Shown here: one piece after another, positions 1 to 11,040 of the stretch
Layout of the letters: every line of letters starts with the position of its first letter
Numbering within the stretch: position 1 is the first letter of the stretch
Source of the DNA: Pseudocercospora fijiensis CIRAD86
Taxonomy: Eukaryota > Ascomycota > Dothideomycetes > Mycosphaerellales > Mycosphaerellaceae
Direction of reading: 5' to 3'
Length of the DNA: 64,000 nucleotides
NCBI RefSeq assembly: GCF_000340215.1
Contig: NW_006921532.1
Span: 7,793,691-7,857,690 of the forward strand
Program-made: the position numbers and the translations under genes
The notes under the pieces: generated by a model
The model's database searches: none
What the model was told of the DNA's origin: nothing
Seen by the model: only the letters and a program-made list of their open reading frames with translations

Positions 1-1040
1 ACAAGCTACGCTACGCGAGAAACTAGAATATTATATATAAAACCGCCGTATACGAGTACGACCGATATTAAGCAAAATCTAGTATATACCGCTAATCTAT
101 CTATACTTTACTATATGTCTTTTAACTACCGCCGATCCTTATCTCGTATATACTAGAGCCTAGAACGTAAGGTCTATACAAACCGGAAATATACGAGGGC
201 GATATCGTAGAGTCGTAGAGGTACTAACGCCGAGCTACGATATCCGAAGAATGTATTATAATAACTTAAGTAGAGGTTATCTACGATATACTTAACGAAT
301 AGCAATTAGCCGTATATAGATCGCGACTACTGCCTTAGTATACTCTCCGAGCTTAAGTTAATATATTCGTCGAGCCTTCTTTAACTACGTTCTCTATCGT
401 ATAGGTAAAGGTTATTCCTAAGACTATATAGCGGTCTAAATACGGCTAATAATTGTGCTATCGTACTAGGCCTACTATTATTATAGCTACTCGTATCGAT
501 TAATATCTTATAAGACGTCTCCTATAGTATATTCTCGGGCGTCGGCGCTAGCCGCTTAGGATAATAAGGTAGTAAGTAACTACCCTATATAATCGAGAGT
601 ATACGGATATATATCGTTAAACTCCGTACCGGCAATAACGAGAAGTAGCGTTTACGCTTCTCGATAGGTAAAGGAGGATCCGACTTCGTTTTAATTACGA
701 CCTCGCTAAACCGTAGACTAGGCCGTATACTCGCTATTACTATCCGAACCGCTTCGTCGCTATAGTTAGTAAGTATAGGTATATATAATAAGGGTCGCAA
801 TTCGGGACTACCGTTAATATAGAGAGCGACTAGGACCGCTATATATATCTAATCCTATACGATAGTTCGAGTCTAACTATCGATACCGAACCCCGCCGGC
901 TAGCGCTTATATTGTATCTACTACTCCCTATCTATACTATAGTTATAAGCAACCTAGACTTTATAGTCTCTATGCCTAACGTTTACTAGGTAGCGTAGGA
1001 TTTGATCCTTTAGCTCGATCGATAGTTTAGAGAACGATAT
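1..1040 (-). pseudogene. F-box-like hypothetical protein, copy 1 (partial)
   Basis: This is the N-terminal two thirds of a gene read on the minus strand and cut by the window edge. It matches the complete copy at 58450-60033. The deduced N-terminus (SELSIELKDQILRYLVN, best seen in copy 2) resembles an F-box opening (LPxELxxxIL), but the rest of the protein is unrecognised. Breaks are all TAG/TAA where Gln is expected, as RIP produces. The start codon itself reads ATA here (1038-1040), while copy 2 keeps ATG, so this copy has lost its start to a TpG-to-TpA change. It is divergent from the SNF2-like gene at 1452. The F-box assignment is tentative; that the frame was once coding is well supported by the open frame shared by both copies. 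Confidence 0.6.
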
Positions 1041-1451
1041 CCTCGCCTTAGTTAGATAGTAGTATAAGGTTGTTATAGTAAGCAGCAATAATAAGCGTTT
1101 AATAGAACTTTAGGTACGTACCTAAAATTTCCTTACGTTATACCTTATATAACCTTATATAACCTTATAGGCTATTACCTAACACTAGTACGGCTTAGGG
1201 TTTAAAGTAAATATCGCTATTAGACGCGGCGAATGCCGCTAGCGGGGAATACGTAGTCCGTACGTAACGCAACTTTTCTTCTTTTATAAACCTACTCCCT
1301 CTTTTTAACTTAAACATTAATATTAACCTTCTATAGCACTTACTATTACTAGTACTAGAATAGGTACGTACCTAAAGTTTCTTTAAAAACACTAATAGTT
1401 AAACTATTTTCGAAAGAAAAATATTACTATAATCGCGAAAAAACTATAGCT
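1041..1451. promoter_or_regulatory. Divergent intergenic region with family A palindromes
   Basis: About 410 bases separate the start codons of the minus-strand F-box-like gene and the plus-strand SNF2-like gene, so both promoters should lie here. It holds a complete family A palindrome (AACTTTAGGTACGTACCTAAA..., 1106-1130), a second half copy (AATAGGTACGTACCTAAAGTTT, about 1359-1380) and a short direct repeat of ACCTTATATA (about 1142-1165). No core promoter element can be assigned with confidence. The same arrangement recurs at 60034-60444. Confidence 0.45.
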
Positions 1452-2016
1452 ATAAGTTCCCTACTTATCCCTAGCGCGCGTAAGCGTAAATTAGGTACTA
1501 GTCCGCTAAGCGACCCGCCCTAAACCCCGACGTCTACTACTAAGAAGCAGTATACCCTACTACTTAGCCTCGGCGACCCTTTCCCGAAAGAATCGCTAGT
1601 AAAGAAGACTAAGACCGCTAATACGCCTAAGAAGTTAACTAAAGCTAAGTAGGACAAGACTATCGGTATAGAGATAGACTAAGATAAGCTTAACCTAGCC
1701 GAGTAGAGGTTTAAGGAAGGTCGCGTTAATAGCTTTAAGGCTATTATAGATAAGACCCGCGGCGCGGCAACGGCCCTATTCTATAGTTAAGGTATCTATA
1801 TAGCCGCCTACTCCTCTAGATCTATTAAGAACGAGACTACCGTAGGAGCTATAGAGATCCTAGTCGGCGACTAGTTCGTACGTATAATAACGAAGCTCGA
1901 GCTAGCGTTTAAGTATTTCTACTTATATCGCGTCGTAAGTATAATAGGCCTAAGTATACCCTCTTTTTTTTATTCTTTTTTTCCTTTACCGTTATATCGA
2001 TTCTACTTAAAAGATA

Positions 2017-2070
2017 AAACTTTAGGTATATACCTATTCTACGCGTTAAATAGGTACGTACCTAAAGTTT
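2017..2070. repeat. Family A double-hairpin element, copy 1
   Basis: A 54-bp element: AAACTTTAGGTATATACCT, a short spacer (ATTCTACGCGTTAAAT), then AGGTACGTACCTAAAGTTT. Each half is a palindrome (AGGTAYRTACCT) and the outer arms (AAACTTTAGG/CCTAAAGTTT) pair with one another, so it can fold as a double hairpin or one long hairpin. It lies inside an intron. RIP has changed some GTGCGCAC-type cores to GTATATAC. Confidence 0.85.
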
Positions 2071-2120
2071 CCTTAAAATACTACGATTTAGGTATACGCC
2101 TTAAGTTAACTCTAAAGATA

Positions 2121-2174
2121 AAACTTTAGGTATATACCTATTCTACGTATTAAATAGGTACGTACCTAAAGTTT
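2121..2174. repeat. Family A double-hairpin element, copy 2
   Basis: Same 54-bp length, arms and spacer as the element at 2017, 104 bp downstream and in the same orientation within the same intron. It is followed at once by a single palindrome (TTTAGGTATACGCCTAAAG, 2191-2209). Confidence 0.85.
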
Positions 2175-3759
2175 CTTCGAAGGTTTATAATTTAGGTATA
2201 CGCCTAAAGTTTCTATATTCTCAATTCTCCTCTTTAGAATAGTACTAAGTTATTATAGCGAACATTTAGTAAATACGAGAGCGCGTCGGCTAAGTACGCT
2301 AGACCCCTAGCGGGTATTCGCCGTAAGGCTAGACTAACTAAGTATAAGGGCAAACAGCCCGTTTTATTAGAATATATTAGCGATAGCGAAGACGCCTAAG
2401 GTTTAGACGATATAGTAAAGCAAGACTCTAATAACGACGTCGATAAGATAGATATCGACGAGAAAGATAGCGGTAACTAGTAGAGCTACCGACTCTAGCT
2501 TACGCCTAATAAGATCCTTAAGACTATCTCTAGCTTTACTAAAGGCTAGATTAAGGTTAAGAGTATAATAGCGGAGGACGACGACGTCGTAGATCGCGCT
2601 CTTTTAGGCTCGCGCTATCCCGATACCGTTAAGGGCAACCTAAAGCGTATAGCCTTTATCTATATCCGCGCCGTATAGAAGATAAAGGTTATTCTAGACT
2701 CCCTCGATCCTATAATCGATCGGCTAGATCTAGCGTATATTCCTACGTTCTTCGTAGGTACTCCTACTACGCTTTATAGACCTACTCTCTAGCTAGTCTA
2801 CCTAGTCCTAGGCCTAGATATATATAGAGAAGACCTCTATCGAGGACTACTACTCTTATACCTATATAACAAGATAAAGAATAAGAATATTAACGCCTCG
2901 GTTAACCTATTACTCGAGCCGATAAGGATCTCCCGCGTCGCTACTACTACTATCCTAGTCTATATCGACCCGAAGGCTAGCCGAGTAAATACTAAAGAGT
3001 AGGAAGAGCGTATAGGTAATATTATAGAGATATTACTAAACCTCGTTAAGAAGGGTCTATACGATAGATCTACTACTACGGAGATATAGCGTATATAAGG
3101 TAATACCGATCCGGATACTACGCTTAAGACGTTCAATATTTTATCTAAGCGCGGTAATATAAATCTAGGGACTAGCCTACGCCTAGATAACTTTACTAAT
3201 AATAAGGCGCGTATCGCCTATATTAATAATATTATCCTTACTACTAGTAGCGCGCGTCTATATCTATAGCTTTTTAGCGATCCTACTAAGATCGAGCGCG
3301 TAGGGTTCGATACCGTAATATCTAAGGTTAATATAGGCGAAGTATAAGAATTCTAATAGCGTTACGCCGAAAATACTAATAATAAGCGTACTAGCGCCTA
3401 TAATACCGATAGTACCCTAATTATCGACGGTAAGATATTTACGCTTATTAACTCCGCTATAAACTAGAAGAGCGCTAAGGTACCTATATTCGAGAACGCC
3501 TATACTACGCTCGATATTACGCCCGAAACATTAAGTATACTAGACGGCTTTACTAAGTTAGGATTTAAGGCTATATACTATAGGCTAAGCTTATAGCCTT
3601 AGTAGGTAACTAGTATAGCGTACTTTAAGCGTATAATGCTCTCTCCTACTCGGTTCGCTATTATAGGCGACGACGTTAGCCTCGGTAAGACTATTTAGGT
3701 CCTCGTTACGATCTACGAAATAGCGAAAGAGACTACCCGCTAGATTAAGGTCTACGATA

Positions 3760-3926
3760 GTAAGCTTTCTCTACGATTTATTATAAAACTTTAGGTACGT
3801 ACCTATTCTTACGAGATTTAGGTACGCGCCTAAAGTTTTATTATTTCTAATCGTTATAATTTTTAGGTATATACCTAAAGTTCCTTCCTACTAACGAAAC
3901 CTTTACTAACTTTTCTTCTTATATAG
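3760..3926 (+). other. Intron 2 of SNF2 'A' copy 1 with family A palindromes
   Basis: Donor GTAAGC at 3760, branch-like CTAAC at about 3906, acceptor ATATAG at 3926. Splicing restores the reading frame (A + AC AAA GTC...). The intron contains a family A element (3785-3837, variant spacer) and a single palindrome (3869-3892). It directly follows the motif I exon. Confidence 0.75.
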
Positions 3927-5357
3927 ACAAAGTCCGTACCCGTATAGGCTTCGTAATAACTATAGCTATTAATAAGTACCTAGAAGACTATCCCGACTAG
4001 TTCCCCCTTAACTAAACGCCTAAGAGGAGTAATATTATCGAGAAGATATAAGCGAGCGACGAGGCATTTAATCGTAATACCTCTATAAATAAGGCTAGAG
4101 CGGAGCTTAGTCTATACCCTAAGTACCGCCTACCGATTATCGTCTATCTACTAAATAGTCTTACTACTTAGCTTACTAATACCGGTATATACTTCTACGA
4201 TCTAAATAGTAACCGTTCTAAGTATATCTATATATATACGTTCTATTTACTCGGTATTAAGAAGAATTAGCGAGATAATTAGTTTACTAAGTCTATACCT
4301 ATCCCTACGAACCTCGAGGCTCTAAAGAGTTAGTTAGCTACCTAGAACGGCGATAACGAATAGACATCGCGCAATCTAGTACTTACTACCTACTAAGTAC
4401 TATTTAGATAGATCCTCGAGGTCGGATCGACCGTTAGGGTCTCTAAGAAGCGAACTATAGCTATTAACGAAGATAACGAGGACGTCGACGGCCTCGCGGG
4501 CGATATCTTAGATAACGAGGATAGAGGTACTACGCTTACCGACCTCTAGTAGGCAGACCTTATAATATTAAACGTTCTACTTATCCCCGAGGACTCGTTC
4601 TCTCTTACCGCGGCCGACGAGGGTTATATAGTAGGTAACTCTAAGGCTAATTAGACCGACGTACTATATAAGTTACGACCGTAGAATAGTATAGCTATTA
4701 TTACTACTATAGTTATTTGTAACTATATATATAATATAGCGTCGATTGTCCGCTTTAGTTAGCGCTAAGTTAAGAACCTCCTAGGTTTAGGTTCTAACCT
4801 TAAGAAGAATAGCCTAGACGTCGATAAATATAGACGTCTATCTTATAAGTTCGAGACACTCTATAACTATAACTAGAGTAAGATTCTAGATACCCTATAT
4901 AGGCTTACGGGCTACCCGGATCTCTTACTTAACTAGTACTACCTAGCCGCGCTCTATTCTAAAGCGATCTATAAGGCGATAGGTAGTATAATAAATATCG
5001 GCTTCGTAATACTACTACTTCTAAGTCTAGTCTAAATCCGCTATATTAAGGGCTAAACGATCGTCGCGAATAGCGTCGACTATCGTATCGGTACCGATAT
5101 CCTATCTATATACTTCTATAATATTGAGATTTATATAGACGATACTAGCTATACGATCTATAATAGAGCCTATAGGTAGTTTACTAATACGGTAGATAGT
5201 AAGCGTCTATATACTATAAACGAAGACGATAAGACCGGTTATAGTACTAGCCTACGCCGTTAGCTTATACTAACCTCTAATAACCCTATTAGCTCGGTTA
5301 TACTAAGGCGCCGCTTAGATACGAGTACTAAGCTTATTAACTTATTATAAGTTTTCT

Positions 5358-5412
5358 AAAACTTTAGGTATATACCTTTTTTAGCTACGATTTAGGTATA
5401 TATCTAAAGTTT
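5358..5412. repeat. Family A palindrome pair in presumed intron 3
   Basis: AAACTTTAGGTATATACCT followed by a short spacer and TTTAGGTATATATCTAAAGTTT. It lies between coding exons; a CTAAC branch-like site (about 5440) and TTATAG acceptor (5446) follow. The donor (GTTTTC at 5351) is atypical and the phase across this intron does not fit, so the donor may have been altered by mutation. Confidence 0.6.
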
Positions 5413-6555
5413 CTATATTTTAGATATTACTAACCTTTTATTATAGGACTAATAGGTCTATCGACCCTTTTACGTACCTTTATATATCTCTTAAGGGCGA
5501 CCTCTAGATACTACCGCCCTTAGATCGATTTAGCTATCTTAACTTCCTCTACCGCGTATCCCCGAAGTATTATACTTTCCTAGAGATCCTCCGAAATATC
5601 GTACTTATCGAGTTACTAAAAATCGTAGTCTAGGCCTACGAACCTATCTCGCTCTTAATTGTCGAGGCTATTTACGGCCTACTCTAGATCCTATATATTA
5701 TAATCCGCGCTAGTATTAGTAATCGTAGCCGCGTCCTAGCCGAGCGCGCCTTCCTAAACGACCCTAGCGTTCGTATTATAATTATCTCTTCGCGTATAGG
5801 AGCCGAGTCTACTAACTACTAGAAGGTAGCTTACTTTATAGTTATACTCGACGCCGTTTCGTTCCGTATTAAGTACTAAGCTAGCGGTCGACTTTACTAT
5901 ATAGGCTAAGAATACGATATAATAGTTTATATCTTAAATATCGACGAAACTATCGATTAGGCCTTATAGTATAAGTACGAAGTATAGTTCCTTAAGCAGA
6001 TTCGCTCTATCTATACCCTTAGCCCGGAAGATATAGAGGTTATTATACGAGACTACCTATTCTAAAATAACGATACTAAATAACGCGAAAACGACGCCGT
6101 AGAGGAGCTAACCGGCCTCGTTCGAGAGTCTATCGAGACGCGTATCTATACGGTTACAGCTAACGCTCTACTATATACTATATATAGCGTACGCTCTCCT
6201 TATACTAATCCCGTATAGGCTAATATTATAGACCCTACTAGAAAGAATATATTGCCGAACGAGACGCTATTCCGTTTAGTATATAGCGGTATAGTTACTC
6301 GTAAGGTTATCGGATAGATCTAGGATAGGTAGAGAGAAGGCGACGACTAGCTCGTTAATAAGGACCTGCCTCCCGATTAAGTAGATAAGCTTAAGATTAA
6401 GCTAGTCGCTAAGTACGTCGAGGACCGCTAGTACCTCTAGCGTAAGACTAGACTACTAACTATCTAATAAGATAAGGTTAATAATATCGTATAGTATTGC
6501 GCCGACTAGCTTATATATAGAGATGCCGTAAGGCTAGCGTACTTAAGTAGAACCG

Positions 6556-6664
6556 GTATATTCTCCTATTTAAACTTTAGGTATATACCTATTATTATAT
6601 ACTTTAGGTATATACCTAAAGTTTCTTCTAAATGTTTCTAAGTTAATACTAATAACGATTATAG
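6556..6664 (+). other. Intron 4 of SNF2 'A' copy 1 with family A palindromes
   Basis: Donor GTATAT at 6556, branch-like CTAAT, acceptor TTATAG at 6664. The codon split (G + AT) keeps the frame into the last exon. It holds two AACTTTAGGTATATACCT-type units (6572-6624). Confidence 0.65.
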
Positions 6665-7590
6665 ATATCGTATCCTAGTTCTATAACTAGGTCGACTCGC
6701 TATCCGACTATATTATTAACGGCCTCGCCTACGTTATAGAGAAGGAAGGTATAGTAGTCCCTCTATAGCTCCGATAAGATATACCTCTATTCTCCCTAAT
6801 ATATAGACTATCCCTTCTATAGAAGATAACGAAGAGTAGCCGCCCTAGAAGCCTAACCTATTATCCCTCGGCGAGGAGGTTAAGGATAGTATTATTAATA
6901 GTAAGTAGAACGAATTAGTTACTACGGTAAACTAGAAACTAAACGCTATAAAGGCGACCGACCTAGCCCGCGCTAAGGTTCGAAAGTCTCTACGCGAGCT
7001 TTAGAGCCTTATTAGAGAGTAGGAGGACTATAAGGATTAACTAATAGTATTTAAGGAGCGCTAGGCGGAGAAGGTAGCCGTAGTATAGAAGAAAGCTCCT
7101 ATATTACTATCGCCGCTAGATAGTCCTCTACTATCTCTATTACGTCCTCTACCTCCTCTACCCTTAGGTATAGTAAACGGCGATCTACTATATCCCTTAC
7201 CTCCGGTCCTACTACTAGCTACGGACAACGATAACCTACTACGTAATCCTTCGCTATCTCTAAGTACTAGCGAACTTACTAATCGCTTAGATATACTACC
7301 TACTCCCTCTCCCGGACCTCTAAAGGGACCTTTAGAGCCGACCGCTTAGGAGATCGCTACTACTATCTCGAATACTAGGGGTCTACGTAATAAGTTTATT
7401 ATTATAAACCTACCTAGTTCGCTACCTATATCTAATAGTATCCGGGCGGCTAGCGAGATAGCGTTCGTAGCTAGATTCGATCGGTTAAGTATATAGGAGC
7501 GAGTTCGGGTATATAATTACCTATAGGATCTATCGGGCGGTAGTTACTAGAAGTAAGGCAAGAACCTATTTAATAAGTAGTAGAGCATTC

Positions 7591-7834
7591 GGTAATATAG
7601 TTATCGGTAATATAGTTAAAGCTAGTTCGTAGTAGTAGATATCTCTCCTCTTCTATATTATATATATATATATCTACTAGTTAGTAGCTTAGAGCGGAAA
7701 TACGTCTATAGTAATAAAAGTTTAGGTATATACCTAAAGTCTCTTCCTATACTAACGTAGTATTAAAGTATCTATCTTAAAAAATATATATATTATCTAT
7801 ATCGGCGAAAATTTAGGTATATACTAAAAGTTTC
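7591..7834. repeat. 3' flank of SNF2 'A' with two family A palindromes
   Basis: Presumed 3' end and downstream sequence of the SNF2-like gene. Palindromes AAAGTTTAGGTATATACCTAAAG (7718-7741) and a degenerate copy (ATTTAGGTATATACTAAAAGTTT, about 7811-7833) are present. No gene is seen. Confidence 0.5.
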
Positions 7835-7840
7835 TCCCTC

Positions 7841-8125
7841 TACTAATAAAGGACGGAAACTAATACTACTACTACTACTTATAGTAATAGTATAGGCTAC
7901 CGAGGGTAATATAACCTATAGCAATATAGGCAGCTATGTTTAGTAAGATAGGATAACGAGACTATCGCTTAGGCTAATAACTAGAGCCCTATAATATAGG
8001 CATTATAGAAGTGTAATATAAACAATATACTATACGAGGTTGATAATCTATCTACTCTATAGAAGGAGGCCTCTTATATAGGCTTAAAACTAGCCTATAG
8101 GTATAGGGCCGGTTACTAGCTAATA
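7841..8125 (-). mobile_element. Solo LTR, 285 bp, with target duplication
   Basis: The sequence TCCCTC stands immediately outside both ends (7835-7840 and 8126-8131), as a target-site duplication should. The element runs TACTAATAAAGG...CTAGCTAATA; with RIP reversed its termini would be TG...CA, the canonical LTR ends. A closely matching copy lies in opposite orientation at 20073-20357. No internal domain adjoins it, so it is read as a solo LTR left by recombination. Orientation is assigned by analogy with the 20073 copy, which precedes a gag frame on the plus strand. Confidence 0.75.
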
Positions 8126-8232
8126 TCCCTCCCTTTCTTCGTATCTAACTAGATAGGTTTTATATTACGCGCTTAAAACAAACATATATACATCCTTAGC
8201 GCTCTTAGCTAAGGCTATTTTTAGAACTCCGT

Positions 8233-8256
8233 AATAATACCCCCGGGGTAGTATTA
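8233..8256. repeat. 24-bp CCCCGGGG-centred palindromic repeat, site 1
   Basis: AATAATACCCCCGGGGTAGTATTA. The identical 24-mer recurs at about 11468, with variants at about 11904 and 21004. Two of the sites fall where LTR borders would be expected, so it may be a terminal or regulatory palindrome of retroelements here. Confidence 0.5.
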
Positions 8257-8310
8257 ATCCTAGATACTATAATTATATAAAAACAACTTCCTAAGTAATA
8301 CTATATAGAC

Positions 8311-11040
8311 TTACTATTGCTTTAACGCGCCGTAATCCTTACGAGTAATAACCTTATCTACTAGTCGGCTCTCGAAATCTCCTCTATATACGTTAAAGCT
8401 GTTAGTACCGAAGTACTATCCCTTATAGAGAGCTTAATTAACGAGGAGGTTAGTAGCCTTTTCCTTCGTAGCATTCTCCTAATCGTATAGATATTCCTTA
8501 AGTCCCTCGTTATTAAGCTAGAGGATCTATTTAACTTCGTTCTAAACAACGTAACTTAACTAAGGAATCCTACTAACTAGGGCGTTAGAGATATAACCGA
8601 GGCCTTCGACTAAGATAGCCGTAGGGAAAGCGAATAGTACGAAGGAGTTAGAGGCTAGGAGGGCGGTTAGATTGCGGTACGCTTTAGTAATCTAAGAGAC
8701 TATTAAGTTCTCGTAGCTCTTAACCTTAGTACCGTTAATAACGCGAGAGTAGCCTAGGTTAATTAATATACGGTTGCTCTTAGTCTTTAGATTACTATAT
8801 AGTAGGTATAGTATCTAAATAGAGACCTCGTACTCCTTTAGAGGGTTAAGGATCTACTCCGCTTTACGCCCCTTACTATTAGGCTAACTATCGAATATAT
8901 AGTCGAGGTCGTCGCCGGTAAGGTACTTATTAGTAAGCTTGCCGATCTTGCTTAGTAGGACTAGGCTACGAGCCTTAAGCTTCTTAACCTAGTTCGTAAA
9001 GACCTCGGGCTAATATATGCCTTCGATAATAGTAGAGTAGCTAGTCTTATCCTTAGATATAAGGTAGACCTTAATACGTAGGTAACTAGCACTCTCGCTA
9101 GCTACGAGCTTAACTATATCTTATCCGAGATAAGTAGACTCCTTAGAAGGACAGTTTTTATAAGTACCGCTAACCTTAAAGAACTTAGTAGGCTTAGGGA
9201 TAGAGATAAGCTCGTATACGTAATTAGGTCGAAGGGCGATAGCTAAGAGCTATAGGGTAGGGTACTAGCGGACGATTTAGTTGCTTATACTATAAGTTTA
9301 AAGGGTATTGCGGCCTTCTTACTTAGACTTAGGCATTATACGTATATACTAAAGGTATATTTTAAACTCCTCCTATATTAGATCGATAAGGAAAGGAAGA
9401 TATACTCTACGAGGCTCTTATAACTAACTAAAGACTTAAGGGAAGATAATATTGCTAGTCTAACGAAAGCGATCGAAGGAGGTACCTTAGCTAAGAATAC
9501 CGGTAACGAACTTGCTCTAGCGATCTGTTAGCGTAAGGGCGCGAGTAATAGTACTAGTAGGGTTAAACGCGTAGAGTCCTAGAGATATCGGGGCGGTAAT
9601 AGGGCGTCTAGGAAACTAGTTAGTATAGGCCTAATTAGCCTTAAGGGTAGCGAAGGTATCTTAATTAGCGATATTACGTCTAACCTTTAATAGGCGGCTA
9701 ATAAGGACACTCGTCTTAGCGCTAGTATAGAGGCTATACGCCTTAGCGGCCTTCTTAATATAGCTAGTATATATAGTAAACGGATCTTCGCCTAGCTTAC
9801 TAAAGTCGTCGTACTACTAATAGATAGATAGGGCGATAGATGCTTTCCCTATATCGGCCTTATAAACTATATCGATCTCGGTAATAAGATATACGATAGA
9901 GTTACCCTTATAGGAACTATAGATATTCTTAGTTAATAGCATCGGCGAGAGGCCTCTATACCTACGCTTACTAAAGGAACCTTCGGAGGAAATACTATCT
10001 TCTAGTAGCGTATCTAGCACATTAATATCCGAGTTACTATAGTTAGTACTAGAAGGTATAGTAGACTTCTTAGCGGCCTTCTAGAATGCCTAGCGAGCCT
10101 ATAACGCCTTCTAACGCGCTACTTCTGCCTTAGCGCGCTTATCTTAAACTTCTTAAGCGACTTTATAGTTACGAGTCGAGCGACGATCTTATACCTATAT
10201 CTCTATAGCGAGCGCTAGACTAGTAGCCGTATCGGCTTCCGTCTTAAGACGAAGGACCTTACGTTCTAGAATATCTACGATAGGAGCCTCTTAACCCTTA
10301 ATAATAAAACCTATACTATTAATATAATAGCCCTTCTCTTTTAGTAGATCTTTAGTAGACTAGGCGTTAAGATCTACCTCGGCAATAGCGTCCTTATACC
10401 GCTTCTAGTAGGCTATCGTAAAGTCGTTAAGTACGAAGGTTAAGTTAACTAATTACTTACTATACTTCTTACTAGTAGTAGAGACTCGATAGATTATAGT
10501 ATAGGAAAGGTACTCTACTCCCTCGCGACGGACCGGATACTTATTAACGAACGACGCAACCTGCTTAGTACGCTCTTATCTATCGTAGGCGAAGTTAATA
10601 AGGCTCTTTAGGAGACTACTCGGACCTCCCTACTACTCGAAGGCTTAATTAAGGTTCGTAAAGTATATACAAATCGTAGTACCCGCTATCTTAAGGCTAT
10701 AGACGATAGGAAAGGCTTAATAAAGCTCTATATCCTAAAGAACGTCTCGCTTAAAGATGCGCTTACTAATGCCCTAGCGTAAGTTGTTTATACTATACGA
10801 TACTAAGATAGTAGCCTTCTTAATATTTCGATCGATAACGCGTAGTAAGGTACGAGCGGTCTTAATCTTCTTTTAGGGGTCGTTAATAGTAGTAACGATC
10901 TAGAAATAGTGCTCGAGGCTAGTTATAGCGACTAAGGCGCTATTAGAGGGGGCTTCGATCGGGACTAGTACGCCTAGGTTTAAAGATAGTAGGTTACTAC
11001 TACTACTAGCGCCTAGCGGATTTAGGGCGCTAGAAGACAT
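8311..11040 (-). pseudogene. Unrecognised 909-codon gene, single frame broken by RIP
   Basis: Read on the minus strand from ATG at 11038-11040 to TAA at 8311-8313, the frame is exactly 910 codons including the stop, and is interrupted only at Gln-type TAG/TAA positions. The deduced N-terminus is Ser/Leu-rich (MSSSALNPLG), the middle has a charged Arg/Lys/Ala/Glu helix-prone stretch near residues 300-330, and the C-terminal half is Ile/Leu-rich and globular-looking. No zinc knuckle, protease, polymerase or helicase motif was seen and no family recognised. It lies between two identical 24-bp palindromes (8233 and 11468), so it may be the cargo or structural gene of a roughly 3.2-kb element. A retroelement gag or a mycovirus-like structural protein are possible but unsupported. 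Confidence 0.6.

Larger units (their letters stand above)
1935..2258 (+). other. Intron 1 of SNF2 'A' copy 1, loaded with double hairpins
   Basis: The donor GTAAGT is at 1935, a branch-like CTAAG precedes the TTATTATAG acceptor at 2258, and exons of exact phase 0 lie on both sides (1452-1934 is 161 codons; exon 2 opens at 2259). Inside are two complete 54-bp double hairpins (2017-2070 and 2121-2174), a single palindrome (2189-2212), a half element near 2083-2106 and a T-rich tract. At 324 bases it is long for a filamentous fungus, and the palindromes account for about half of it. Confidence 0.75.
1452..7590 (+). pseudogene. SNF2-family helicase/ATPase 'A', copy 1 (RIP-inactivated)
   Basis: A multi-exon SNF2-type ATPase gene, broken by many Gln-to-stop changes. 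Exon 1 starts at 1452 (ATA, presumed former ATG) and exon 2 at 2259 keeps phase. Motif I reads GDDVSLGKT (3666-3692; family GDDVGLGKT). A later DEGY within ADEGYIV (about 4612-4632) corresponds to the DEGH box with CAT turned to TAT. The C-terminal helicase lobe holds an ISSRIGAEST segment and QASGRLY.IGQ (about 5875-5910), matching the GRxxRxGQ motif VI. The tail (6665 on) is charged, then Pro/Leu-rich. Introns lie at 1935-2258, 3760-3926, near 5351-5446 and at 6556-6664, and each carries family A palindromes. SNF2 proteins remodel nucleoprotein; a transposon-borne role is inference. The third intron's 5' site does not fit phase as read, and the stop near 7590 is approximate. Confidence 0.8.

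Noticed and set aside
585..800. 71-codon open frame (and its twin at 59578-59793)
   Set aside because: It is an unbroken stretch of the minus-strand F-box-like pseudogene, not a separate gene.
8311..11040. Integrated mycovirus structural gene
   Set aside because: Considered because of the large single frame without known domains, but no diagnostic motif or neighbouring polymerase was seen.
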